Under the pieces are notes generated by a model. That model had not been told where the DNA came from. It saw only the letters and a list, made by a program, of their open reading frames with translations, and made no database searches. From positions 1,364,001 to 1,428,000 of the forward strand of contig NZ_CP014608.1 in assembly GCF_001586165.1 (NCBI RefSeq): a DNA stretch of 64,000 bases, written 5' to 3'. The DNA comes from Obesumbacterium proteus. GTDB taxonomy: Bacteria > Pseudomonadota > Gammaproteobacteria > Enterobacterales > Enterobacteriaceae. The translations under genes were made by a program, and so were the position numbers. Below, piece by piece: positions 41,488 to 51,374 of the stretch (position 1 is the first letter of the stretch; each line of letters starts with the position of its first letter).

Positions 41488-42372
41488 TTAATGTTTATTC
41501 TGGTTCTGTTCGGCAGCAAATAACGCGGCGCCAATCAGGCCTGCATCATGTTTGTAGTGGGCAGACAACACGGGGATATGAAACGGCGGTGGCAATAAGG
41601 CAAGGCCGTTCTCGACCTGCTGACGATAACCCTGCGCCAAACCAACGCTCCCTCCTAAAACCACGCATTCCGTATCTAAAATAGCTTTAAGATTGGCGAT
41701 CAACTGGCAAATAGCCTGAGCTGAATGGGCAATAAGCTGCTGGGCTTGGTGGCTGCCGTTTTGTGCTGCGCTAAAAATCTGGCGCGCATCTTTTCCCTGT
41801 AATTCATTTTGAGCCGCGGCGGCAATCGCTCGGCCTGAAGCAATCGACTCTACGCAGCCTGTGCGACCACAGCCGCAGCGAGGGCCGTTAGGATCGGCCT
41901 GCGTGTGACCGATGTGTCCGGCAAATGCATGAGGTCCGGTTAGGAGCTGGCCGTTGATAATCACGCCGCCGCCGACGCCGGTGGAAACCGTAATAAACGT
42001 GATGTGCTTAAATCGGTCTGCCAGATAGTGATATTCAGCCCATGCGGCGGCCTGCGCATCGTTTAATACCACACAGGGAAGTGCAGTTAATCGCTGTAGG
42101 GTTTGCTGCAATGGAAACTGATTGAGTCCACCGAGATTGTCGGGGTTGAGCGCGGTCAGTATGCCTTGATCAATAATGCCGGTTGAGGCCACGGCAACGC
42201 ACTGCGCTTTACCTTGATAAGGCGCAACCAGCTGCGCTAAGGCTTCTTCCAAAGCCTGTAGTGATGAGCTGGCTGGCGTCGCGATTTCAAGACGCTGCGA
42301 TATCTGGCGGTTTGCATCAATCAGCGCCGCGGCCAGTTTGGTTCCACCAATATCAATGGCGAGTATGTTCAT
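41488..42372 (-). CDS. nanK: N-acetylmannosamine kinase NanK
   Basis: 294-residue ROK-family kinase. The N-terminal phosphate-binding motif is DIGGTKLAAALI. The zinc site has GHIGHTQADPNGPRCGCGRTGCVE. It phosphorylates ManNAc to ManNAc-6-phosphate, the substrate of NanE, which is encoded just upstream in the same operon. Confidence 0.95.
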   Translation of the reverse strand: MNILAIDIGGTKLAAALIDANRQISQRLEIATPASSSLQALEEALAQLVAPYQGKAQCVAVASTGIIDQGILTALNPDNLGGLNQFPLQQTLQRLTALPCVVLNDAQAAAWAEYHYLADRFKHITFITVSTGVGGGVIINGQLLTGPHAFAGHIGHTQADPNGPRCGCGRTGCVESIASGRAIAAAAQNELQGKDARQIFSAAQNGSHQAQQLIAHSAQAICQLIANLKAILDTECVVLGGSVGLAQGYRQQVENGLALLPPPFHIPVLSAHYKHDAGLIGAALFAAEQNQNKH

Positions 42373-42384
42373 CGTGCGCTCCGT

Positions 42385-43065
42385 CTAGCGTTTAACGGCG
42401 TGACTAAACCATTGGCATATATGCTCAATACGCGTAATCGCTGAACCTACGGTAACGGCCCACGCGCCGTGCTCAACGGCTTTAGCGGCAAGAGCAGGGG
42501 AGTTGTAACGACCTTCGGCGATCACTCGACAGCCTGCATGGCTGAGTTCTGACACCATCGTCAAATCCGGTTCCTCCGGTATGACCGGGCCGGTATAACC
42601 AGATAGCGTGGTGCCAATAAACTCAACGCCTTTTTGCTGGCAGTTGAGCCCTTCCTCTACGGTTGAGCTGTCTGCCATCGCCAATAAACCATGCTGGTGG
42701 ATGCGTGCAATGAGCGCGTCGACATCCACCGGGCGTGAACGGAAAGTGGCATCAAAGGCGATGATATCGGCTCCGGCCTCCGCTAGTGCATCGACGTCTT
42801 CGAGAAAAGGAGTAATGCGTACCGGTGAGTCGATGAGATCGCGCTTAACGATCCCGATGATCGGTACTGCAATATGCGGGCGCACGGCTTTCAGATTTTC
42901 AATTCCTTCAATGCGTATGGCAACCGCGCCCGCGGATACGGCGGCTTGTGCCATGGCCGCTACGATCTCTGGGCGATCCATTGGACTGTTGGGCACTGGC
43001 TGGCAAGAAACAATCAATCCGCCCTGATCGCGCACGCATTGTTCTAAATCGGTTAAGAGTGACAT
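42385..43065 (-). CDS. nanE: N-acetylmannosamine-6-phosphate epimerase NanE
   Basis: 226-residue TIM-barrel epimerase converting ManNAc-6-P to GlcNAc-6-P. GLIVSCQPVPNSPMD, GIVKRD, IIAFDATFR and VIAEGRYNSP are the family blocks. It heads the nanE-nanK-nanQ group. A GGATGG-type purine stretch precedes the ATG at 43065. Confidence 0.96.
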   Translation of the reverse strand: MSLLTDLEQCVRDQGGLIVSCQPVPNSPMDRPEIVAAMAQAAVSAGAVAIRIEGIENLKAVRPHIAVPIIGIVKRDLIDSPVRITPFLEDVDALAEAGADIIAFDATFRSRPVDVDALIARIHQHGLLAMADSSTVEEGLNCQQKGVEFIGTTLSGYTGPVIPEEPDLTMVSELSHAGCRVIAEGRYNSPALAAKAVEHGAWAVTVGSAITRIEHICQWFSHAVKR

Positions 43066-43154
43066 TCTGCTCCATCCTGAAAATTTTATTGAAGTTAAAC
43101 TCCAAAATACAATATGAGATGGAGCTATGCCGCTTCAAGTAAAAGGTGACTAAA

Positions 43155-43172
43155 ACGTGAACAGCGTCATAA
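43155..43172. promoter_or_regulatory. Candidate CRP site upstream of nanE
   Basis: GTGA (43157-43160), six bases, TCAT (43167-43170): seven of eight core bases match. It sits about 95 bases upstream of the nanE start, a suitable distance for CRP activation of a sugar operon. Confidence 0.45.
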
Positions 43173-43191
43173 AGCAGAGGACAGACAGAAT

Positions 43192-43214
43192 AAAAAACGG
43201 AGCCGAAGCTCCGT
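43192..43214 (-). terminator. gltBD terminator
   Basis: On the minus strand ACGGAGC pairs with GCTCCGT around a TTCG tetraloop, followed by T6, 33 bases after gltD. Confidence 0.88.
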
Positions 43215-43246
43215 TGGGTTATGGGGAATTTTGCGCTGATGACGTT

Positions 43247-44665
43247 CTACACTTCTAAATAGCTCATGATCCCTTCAGCCGCTTTACGGCCTTCCGCAAT
43301 GGCGGTTACCACTAAGTCTGAACCACGAACCGCATCGCCACCGGCGAAGATTTTCGGGTTGCTGGTCTGGAAGGCATTATTGCTGCCTTCTGGTGCCACG
43401 ATACGCCCCTGTTTATCCAGAACTACATCATGTTCAGCCAGCCAGCTCATGGCGTGAGGACGGAAACCAAATGCCATTACCACGGCATCGGCATCCAGAA
43501 TGTGCTCAGAACCCGCGATAGGTTGTGCGCTACGACGACCCGCGGCATCAGGAGCACCCAGTTCAGTACGTACCATTTTCACCCCGCAAACGCGGCCAGC
43601 GCTGTTAAGCTCAACGCTGAGCGGTTGCAGATTGAACATGAACTCCACGCCTTCTTCTCGCGCATTTTTTACTTCGCGCTTCGAGCCCGGCATGTTTTCT
43701 TCATCACGGCGGTATGCGCAGGAAACCTGCGTTGCACCTTGGCGAATAGACGTGCGCACGCAGTCCATCGCCGTATCGCCGCCACCGAGCACGACTACGC
43801 GCTTGCCTTCCATGCTAACGTAAGGTTCTTCTTCCGTGGCCGCGTAACCCATCAGCTGCTTGGTATTCGCAATCAGGAACGGTAGCGCATCGAATACGCC
43901 GCTGGCGTCTTCGTTCTCCAGACCGCCACGCATCGATTGATAGGTACCCACGCCCAGGAAAACGGCATCGTATTCATTGAGTAAGTCGCTAATCTGCACG
44001 TCTTTACCCACTTCCGTGTTCAAGCGGAACTCGATACCCATGCCGCTGAAGATTTCACGGCGTTTGGTCATCACTTCTTTTTCCAGTTTGAAGGCCGGAA
44101 TACCAAAGGTAAGTAGGCCGCCGATTTCTGGATGACGATCGAACACCACCGCCTGAACGCCGTTACGGGCGAGGACATCGGCACAGGCCAGCCCCGCAGG
44201 ACCGGCACCAATCACGGCAACGCGCTTGCCGGTTGGCTGCACGTGTGACATGTCGGGCTTCCAGCCCATCGCTAAGGCTTTGTCATTGATATAACGCTCA
44301 ATGTTGCCGATGGTCACTGCGCCAAACTCGTCGTTTAAGGTGCATGAACCTTCGCACAAACGATCTTGCGGACAAACGCGGCCACACACCTCAGGCAGGC
44401 TGTTGGTTTGGTGCGCCAGATCGGCGGCTTCCATAATCCGCCCTTCATTCGCCAGCTTCAGCCAGTTTGGAATGTAGTTATGGACCGGACACTTCCACTC
44501 ACAGTACGGGTTGCCGCATGACAGGCAACGATCGGCCTGCGATTTCGCCTGTGTTTCAGAAAAGGGTTCGTAAATTTCAACGAACTCGATCTTACGGATC
44601 TTGAGCGGTTTCTTTGGCGGATCTACGCGCTGTAGGTCAATAAATTGATAAACGTTCTGGCTCAT
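43247..44665 (-). CDS. gltD: Glutamate synthase small subunit GltD
   Basis: 472-residue FAD/NADPH and iron-sulphur subunit that passes electrons from NADPH to GltB. N-terminal cysteines (CLSCGNPYCEWKCP, then CGRVCPQDRLCEGSC) hold [4Fe-4S] clusters. FAD binding is at AVIGAGPAGLACAD and NADPH binding at VVLGGGDTAMDC. The length equals that of the E. coli protein. It is 14 bases downstream of gltB and intact, although gltB is broken. Confidence 0.98.
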   Translation of the reverse strand: MSQNVYQFIDLQRVDPPKKPLKIRKIEFVEIYEPFSETQAKSQADRCLSCGNPYCEWKCPVHNYIPNWLKLANEGRIMEAADLAHQTNSLPEVCGRVCPQDRLCEGSCTLNDEFGAVTIGNIERYINDKALAMGWKPDMSHVQPTGKRVAVIGAGPAGLACADVLARNGVQAVVFDRHPEIGGLLTFGIPAFKLEKEVMTKRREIFSGMGIEFRLNTEVGKDVQISDLLNEYDAVFLGVGTYQSMRGGLENEDASGVFDALPFLIANTKQLMGYAATEEEPYVSMEGKRVVVLGGGDTAMDCVRTSIRQGATQVSCAYRRDEENMPGSKREVKNAREEGVEFMFNLQPLSVELNSAGRVCGVKMVRTELGAPDAAGRRSAQPIAGSEHILDADAVVMAFGFRPHAMSWLAEHDVVLDKQGRIVAPEGSNNAFQTSNPKIFAGGDAVRGSDLVVTAIAEGRKAAEGIMSYLEV

Positions 44666-44679
44666 ATTCTTCTCCGCCC

Positions 44680-47600
44680 TTACTGCGCCTGTACCCGCAG
44701 CTCGGCTGCGGAACGACTACGGTGACCTAACAGTGCTTTTACATCGCTGGATTTTGGTTTGATCAAAGCAAACTTTGGTGCCCATTCAGGCCAATGTGCC
44801 AAGATCTCTTCGCCACGGCTTGAGCCGGTCAGTTGCACATGCTCGGTGATTAACCCGCGCAGATGCTCTTCGTGGATTGCCAGCTGTTCCATACTCAGTA
44901 CTTCAACCAGTTCTGGGTTAACGCGTTTGCGGAATTCACCGTCTTCATCCAGCACGTAAGCGAATCCACCAGTCATGCCTGCGCCGAAGTTGATACCGGT
45001 GCGACCCATGACGCAGACGATCCCGCCGGTCATATATTCGCAGCCGTTATCGCCGATACCTTCAACCACGGTAATAGCACCGGAGTTTCGCACCGCAAAA
45101 CGCTCACCGGCGCGGCCTGCTGCAAACAGCTTGCCGCCGGTTGCACCATACAGGCAGGTGTTGCCAATAATGCTGGCTTCATGGCTACGGAAGGCGGAAC
45201 CCACCGGAGGGCGAACCACAATCTTGCCGCCCGCCATGCCTTTACCTACGTAGTCATTGGCGTCGCCCGTTAGCGTTAGCTCTACGCCACCGGCGTTCCA
45301 CACACCGAAGCTTTGACCTGCGGTGCCGGTGAACTGCGCTTTGATCGGATCGCTTGCCAGACCCTGATCGCCATGTTGTTCAGCAATGGCTCCAGACAGC
45401 GATGCGCCAACGGAGCGGTCGGTATTGCGGATATCAAAGAAAACGGTTTTGCTTTGTTTTGCTTCGATATTGGCCTGTACCTGCGCCAGCAGCTCTTTGT
45501 TGAGCAAGCCTTTATCAAACGATGGATTGCTTTCGGTGCAGTACACCGCTTTACCCTGTTTAGGCTCTGCCGTTTTCAGCAGCGCGGACAGATCCAGCTT
45601 GTTTTGCTTAGCGGTGAAACCGTCGAGCTCCAGCAGCAGATCGGTACGGCCAATCAGATCGACTAAACGAGTAACACCCAGCTCAGCCATCAGCTCGCGA
45701 GTCTCGCGGGCGATGAACTGGAAGTAGTTCGCAACGCGCTCTGGCAAACCATGGAAGTGGTTGCGACGTAGTTTTTCATCCTGAGTTGCCACGCCGGTTG
45801 CACAGTTGTTGAGATGGCAAATACGCAGGTATTTGCAGCCCAGCGCCACCATCGGCCCTGTACCAAAACCGAAGCTTTCTGCCCCTAAAATTGCGGCCTT
45901 GATAATATCGACGCCGGTTTTTAGCCCGCCGTCGACCTGCAAACGAATTTTATGACGCAGACCGTTGGCCACTAACGCCTGTTGAGTTTCAACCAGTCCC
46001 AGCTCCCACGGGCAGCCAGCATATTTCACTGACGACAATGGACTTGCGCCGGTACCGCCGTCGTAGCCTGCGATGGTGATGAGATCGGCATAGGCTTTGG
46101 CAACGCCGGTCGCGATAGTGCCAACGCCCGGTTCAGACACCAGTTTGACGGAAATCAGCGCCTTTGGATTCACCTGCTTTAAGTCGAAAATCAGCTGGGC
46201 CAAATCTTCGATAGAGTAAATATCATGATGCGGCGGTGGTGAAATCAGCGTCACGCCGGGAACCGAATAGCGCAGTTTGGCGATGTATGGCGTCACTTTG
46301 TCGCCCGGCAACTGGCCACCTTCGCCCGGTTTTGCACCCTGAGCGACTTTGATCTGAATCACGTCGGCGTTGACCAAATAAGCCGGGGTGACGCCAAAAC
46401 GGCCTGAAGCCACCTGTTTGATGCGGGAAACTTTATTGGTTTTGTAACGCGCAGGATCTTCGCCGCCTTCGCCGGAGTTAGAAAAACCGCCTAAGCCATT
46501 CATGGCTTCAGCCAGTGCTTCATGGGCTTCTGGGCTCAGTGCGCCAATAGACATGGCTGCGGTATCAAAACGTTTAAACAGTTCATTGGCAGGTTCAACG
46601 CTTTCGACGGGAACCGCATCGCCTTGCGGCGTGATTTTCAGCAGATCGCGCAGCGTGGATACCGGACGTTCGTTGACCAACTTGGCATACTGTTGGTAGT
46701 CGCTGTACTCACCGCTTTGTACCGCAGCTTGCAACGTGTTCACCACATCAGGGTTGTACATGTGGTATTCGCCGTCGTGCACGAATTTCAGCAGCCCGCC
46801 CTGATCCAACGGTTTGCGTTTCAGCCAAGCACGTTTAGACAGGTTTTGCAGATCCTGCTGGAAATCACCGAATCCAGCGCCACCGATACGGCTAACCACG
46901 CCTGGGAAGCACAGGTTGCTAACGTCACGATGTAAGCCCACGGCTTCAAACAGCTTAGAGCAGCGATAAGAGGCGATCGTGGAGATCCCCATTTTTGACA
47001 TGATCTTGTACAAGCCTTTATTGATGCCGTTGCGGTAGTTCAGCATCACGTCACGGTATTTTTTGTCGATAGCGTGGGAGTCTGCCAGCTTAGCCAACGT
47101 TTCATAGGCTAAGTAAGGATAGATAGCCGTGGCACCAAAGCCTAATAGAACGGCAAAGTGGTGCGGGTCTCGTGCGCTGGCGGTTTCAACAATGATGTTG
47201 GCGTCGCAGCGCAGATTTTTTTCGACCAAACGCTGTTGGATAGAGCCCACCGCCATTGGCGCGGGTACCGGCAAGCGTTCTGCACTGATGTTTCTATCTG
47301 ATAACACCAACAGTACGGCACCGTGGCGAACTTTTTGCTCGGCCTCTTCGCAGAGTGCATGAATAGCCTGCTGCAAATCGGTTTGCTGCGGATCGAACGT
47401 GAGATCAAGCGTATCCGCACGATAATGTTCGCTGTCCTGCGTGGTGAGCTGAGTAAAGTCAGAGTACAGCAGGATCGGCGATTTGAAGTTCAAGCGATGT
47501 GCCTGTCCTTCCGCTTCGCTGAACACGTTCATTTCGCGGCCAATGCTGGTGGACAGCGACATCACATGGGCTTCGCGCAGCGGATCGATTGGCGGGTTGG

Positions 47601-49164
47601 TCACCTGCGCAAACTGCTGACGGAAATAGTCATAAATGATGCGCGGGCGACTAGAGAGCACGGCAAACGGGGTATCATCGCCCATCGAGCCGGTGGCCTC
47701 TTGTCCGTTTTCGCCCAGCACGCGCAGGATCTGATCTAATTCTTCGCTGCTATAGCCAAACTGCTTCTGGAACGTCAGCAGTTCATCGTCGCTCAGTTCA
47801 CGTTTGCCGACTTGATCGTCAGGCAGATCTTCAAACGGCACGAGGCGCTTAACGTTGCGCTCCATCCACTCTTTGTATGGATGGCGGCTTTTTAAATCAT
47901 CGTCGGTTTCGGCTGAATGCAGAATGCGTCCGCTACGGGTGTCGATGACCATCAGCTCGCCGGGGCCAACGCGGCCTTTTTCCAGCACTTCGTCCGGCTG
48001 ATAATCCCAGATCCCCACTTCAGACGCGCAGGTGATGAGCTTATCTTTGGTGATGACATAGCGAGCAGGGCGCAGGCCGTTACGATCGAGGTTACAGGCG
48101 GCAAAGCGTCCGTCGGACATCACGATACCGGCAGGGCCATCCCACGGCTCCATGTGCATGGAGTTGAAGTCAAAGAAGGCGCGCAGATCGGCATCCATAT
48201 CGGGGTTGTTCTGCTATGCCGGTGGAACCAGCAGGCGCATGGAGCGCACGATATCCATCCCACCGCTGAGCAGCAGTTCGAGCATGTTATCCAGCGAGCT
48301 GGAGTCCGAGCCGGTTTCATTAACGAAAGGCGCGGCGTCCTGAAGGTCTGGGATCAGCGGAGTTTTAAATTTATAGGTTCTGGCGCGCGCCCATTGGCGG
48401 TTACCTGTGATGGTGTTGATTTCACCGTTGTGAGCCAGATAGCGGAACGGTTGGGCCAGTGGCCAGCGCGGAACGGTATTGGTGGAGAAACGCTGGTGGA
48501 ACAGGCAAATCGCCGATTCCAAACGCAGGTCAGCCAAATCGAGGTAGAAGCGCGGCAGGTCGGCGGGCATGCACAGACCTTTATAAATCGTCACCAGATT
48601 AGACAGGCTGCAAACGTAGAAATCTTTATCTTCAATACGTTTTTCAATGCGGCGACGAGCCACAAACAGACGGCGTTCCATATCGCGTGGACGCCAGCCC
48701 GCAGGCGCGTTAACAAATATCTGTTCGATGCGAGGCATGGAGGAAAGGGCGATTTCGCCTAACACATCCTCGTTGATAGGAACTTCGCGCCAGCCGATAA
48801 CCGACAGCGTTTCATTTTGGAGTTCTTCTTCAACAATCCGGCGGCTGGCAAGGGCTTCGCTTTCGTCTTGGCTGAGAAAGATCATGCCCACGGCATAGTT
48901 TTTGGCTAAACGCCAGCCACGTTCTTCGGCCACCATGCGGAAGAAGCGATCGGGTTTTTGCAGCAGCAGACCGCATCCGTCACCGGTTTTGCCATCTGCC
49001 AAAATCGCGCCACGGTGTTGCATGCGTGCGAGCGCATGGATCGCGGTACGGACGACTTTGTGGCTTGGCTCACCTTCTATATGGGCGATCAGACCGAAAC
49101 CACAGTTGTCCTTTTCAAGGGATGCATCGTACAACATATCAGTGAACCTCCCCAGGCTCTGCAT
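44680..49164 (-). pseudogene. gltB: Glutamate synthase large subunit GltB, interrupted by an amber codon
   Basis: A 1494-codon frame (counting the internal stop) aligning throughout with E. coli GltB. Parts: N-terminal glutamine amidotransferase domain with nucleophile Cys21 (DNCGFGLIAHIEGEP), central domain, FMN synthase domain (GEGGEDPARYKTNKVSRIKQ, GGTGASPLSSVKYAG, cluster cysteines in CHLNNCATGVAT) and the C-terminal beta-helix (GNTCLYGATGGKLFAAGRAG). Within the conserved MRLLVPPAWQNNPDM stretch the Trp codon is TAG (plus-strand CTA at 48214-48216), splitting the gene into 316 and 1172 codons. Nothing else is damaged, so this is a recent nonsense change or a sequence error. A short truncated product would keep the amidotransferase part only. 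Confidence 0.93.
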
Positions 49165-49396
49165 TACTAACCATCTTTACTGCGAGTGGGATAGTGCATA
49201 ACCATTCGGCACGCGCATCCGCCTCGGCTATTGTTCACTTGGGATAAGCCCGCAAGCACTCAACAGCGTGTTTCGAGGGAGTCGTAAATGACTGCATAAA
49301 AATGACGAGACGTTAGCCCGTCTAGAAAAAATCGTTAAAAAAACATTTAGCTTCCAGCGGTCTTTCAACTTATCTAGAAAGAGTACGTAGGTCAAA

Positions 49397-49412
49397 TGTG
49401 GGGATGCTCACA
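49397..49412. promoter_or_regulatory. Candidate CRP site upstream of gltB
   Basis: TGTGG, six bases, TCACA: nine of ten bases match the CRP consensus. It lies about 240 bases before the gltB start. Confidence 0.5.
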
Positions 49413-49424
49413 CTTTAGGAGATG

Positions 49425-49463
49425 TTATTTTCATTCAATAGTATGATTTTAAAATGAAAATAA
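49425..49463. promoter_or_regulatory. AT-rich inverted repeat upstream of gltB
   Basis: TTATTTTCATT (49425-49435) and AATGAAAATAA (49453-49463) form an 11-base inverted repeat with a 17-base spacer, about 260-300 bases before gltB. It could be an Lrp or similar site by position; the binding protein is not shown by the sequence. Confidence 0.4.
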
Positions 49464-49830
49464 GGTGTTTTCGCTGTTTATGGAAGTCAAGCTAGGCCTA
49501 GCAAAATGTGAGCTGACTCACTGTAGTGCAAGGCTATTATTTATGCACCGTGCTAGAGCAATTCACTTTAATAGTGAATTATATTGTAAAATTAAGTTTT
49601 CGCGTTGGTTATCACTATTTTTCATCTCAGCAACATCATTGTGTCAGCAGCTTGAAAATAATAAGAATTCTTCATTACCGATGGATTGAATTTATTATCA
49701 TTAATAGTGATTTTTTATTCTTAATGATGATAGGGAGGGGATTGATCTCTATCAGCGCAGGCTATCGCGGTATGCGGTAGGATCTGCGCCCTCAGTTTTT
49801 TCGTGATGTGTACAGGCGACCTCCTAGATT

Positions 49831-50733
49831 ATGCAGTTGCAGCAACTCGTGAATATGTTCGGTGCCGATCTTCAGCGCCGCTATGGTGAAAAAATTCATA
49901 AACTTACCCTTCATGGCGGTTTTAATTGTCCGAATCGTGACGGCACTTTAGGGCGCGGCGGCTGTACTTTTTGCAACGTTGCTTCTTTTGCCGATGAACA
50001 AATGCAGCGCCAGAGTATTGCTGAACAGCTTGCTGCGCAGGCGCGTAAGGTGAATCGGGCAAATCGTTACTTGGCATATTTTCAGGCCTATACGAGTACT
50101 TATGCAGAAGTCTGCACGCTGAAGAACATGTATGAAGAGGCATTGCAGCAGGCAGATATGGTCGGAATCTGCGTGGGTACTCGCCCAGACTGTGTGCCGG
50201 ATAGCGTGCTGGATTTGCTGAGTGAGTACCGCGATAAAGGCTATGAGGTGTGGCTCGAGCTTGGTTTGCAGAGCGCACAGGATAAAACCCTGAAACGCAT
50301 CAATCGCGGGCATGATTTTGCCTGTTATCAAAAAACCACGCGTGCAGCGCGTGAGCGTGGTTTGAAAGTGTGTAGCCATCTGATTGTTGGTTTGCCCGGC
50401 GAAGCGAAAGATGAATGTATGCAGACGCTGGATCGCGTAGTTGAAACCGGTGTGGACGGAATTAAGCTGCATCCGCTGCATATCGTTACTGGCAGCACCA
50501 TGGCGAAGGCTTGGCAGGCAGGGCGCTTGCGCGAACTCCCGCTGGAAGAGTATGTGAATATTGCGGGCGAAATGATCCGCCATACGCCGATGGATATCGT
50601 CTATCACCGTATTTCCGCCAGCGCTCGCCGCCCAACGTTGCTAGCCCCGTTATGGTGCGAAAATCGCTGGACGGGAATGGTGGAGTTAAATCGCTATATG
50701 CTGGAGTTTGGGGGGCAGGGTTCAGGTTTATAG
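49831..50733 (+). CDS. yhcC: Radical SAM protein YhcC
   Basis: 300 residues. A radical-SAM enzyme with cluster cysteines 33, 45 and 48 (CPNRDGTLGRGGCTFC), in the unusual C-x11-C-x2-C spacing of the Elp3-like TIGR01212 group. TRPDCVPDSVLDLL, WLELGLQSAQDKTLKRINRGHD and HLIVGLPGE are family blocks. The substrate is unproven. It is shorter than E. coli YhcC (309) at the variable C-terminus. It is divergent from gltB; the repeat element follows it. Confidence 0.94.
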   Translation: MQLQQLVNMFGADLQRRYGEKIHKLTLHGGFNCPNRDGTLGRGGCTFCNVASFADEQMQRQSIAEQLAAQARKVNRANRYLAYFQAYTSTYAEVCTLKNMYEEALQQADMVGICVGTRPDCVPDSVLDLLSEYRDKGYEVWLELGLQSAQDKTLKRINRGHDFACYQKTTRAARERGLKVCSHLIVGLPGEAKDECMQTLDRVVETGVDGIKLHPLHIVTGSTMAKAWQAGRLRELPLEEYVNIAGEMIRHTPMDIVYHRISASARRPTLLAPLWCENRWTGMVELNRYMLEFGGQGSGL

Positions 50734-50797
50734 CGTGAGCGTCTTTAGGGCTACTGTGTAATATTCCGCCCGCCTGTTCATACCGAGTTTCAATATC

Positions 50798-51215
50798 AGT
50801 GCTGTGTAGGCGTACGGGCAGAGACCACCAGCGCGTGGTCTCTGCACTCGCGCGCTTTTATCCGAGATGGCATCTTCGCGCCGGGTCGGCATGCGCCATC
50901 CTTGGCGCCTCCTCCCCTCACGCTAACATCCTGTTAGCGTTGCTCTTTCTCCCAATACTTAAACAAATAAAATCTTTTGAATTTGATTTTTACCTTTTCT
51001 GGCACGTTGTTTTTCAGCCGAAGAGAGGAATGAAGGCTAGGATTCGCCGACAGGGACGTCGGCGAAAGAACGGAGGAGCCAGGATGGCGATTGCCGTTCG
51101 TTCCGTTAAAGCCGGAATGACGATATGAGGGAACCTGCGAAGCAGGCTGAAAAACGGTGCCAAGCCGGGATGCAAGGCGGCGGCGATTGAGCCGCCTTGC
51201 TCGTACGCTTGCACT
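50798..51215. repeat. Composite inverted repeat element, copy B
   Basis: The second copy of the element at 2442-2810, filling the yhcC-arcB gap. Left end (minus strand): box at 50845-50863, hairpin 50818-50828/50835-50845 with loop GCGCTG, tail with CCGTACGCC. Right end (plus): hairpin 51172-51181/51191-51200 with a nine-base GGCGATTGA loop, tail TCGTACGCTT. Internal hairpins: 50893-50908 (minus loop AAGGAT), 50920-50940 (minus loop AGGAT), 51043-51066 (plus loop AGGGAC), 51078-51088 (plus loop AGGAT). The AT-rich centre is about 50945-51015. A further hairpin CCTGCGAAGCAGG lies at 51135-51147. No coding potential. Confidence 0.85.
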
Positions 51216-51374
51216 GTACTGATGCAAAAATTGTGGCTTTTAAGCGTGCGAAACCTTACACCGCTTTGGCAAAGTAGAACTTAACTTTTTGATATCCCAT
51301 TTCAATCTCAGAAATCTCCCTTAACAATCGTTTTACGGTATGATTTAAAAGACCGTAATCCAAGGGAGTTGCAT
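51216..51374 (+). promoter_or_regulatory. arcB upstream region
   Basis: 159 bases between repeat copy B and arcB, AT-rich, expected to hold the arcB promoter. CAAGGGAGTT ends four bases before the ATG and is the ribosome binding site. No operator was identified. Confidence 0.4.

Larger units (their letters stand above)
49165..49830. promoter_or_regulatory. gltB/yhcC divergent intergenic region
   Basis: 666 bases with no credible gene. It should hold the gltBD promoter, which in E. coli has far-upstream Lrp sites, and the yhcC promoter. A CRP-like site (49397-49412) and an 11-base inverted repeat (49425-49463) are listed separately. The part from 49430 to 49720 is strongly AT-rich. Confidence 0.5.

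Noticed and set aside
44680..49164. gltB as two genuine genes
   Set aside because: Both parts are in the same frame and align continuously with one GltB; the break falls inside a conserved motif, and the second part has no natural start or ribosome binding site.
49465..49780. Two overlapping open frames of 74-84 codons upstream of yhcC
   Set aside because: AT-rich regulatory DNA, no convincing ribosome binding site and no family resemblance.
50799..51227. Open frames on both strands in the yhcC-arcB gap
   Set aside because: They run through repeat copy B; arginine-rich products reflect GC-rich hairpins, not a gene.
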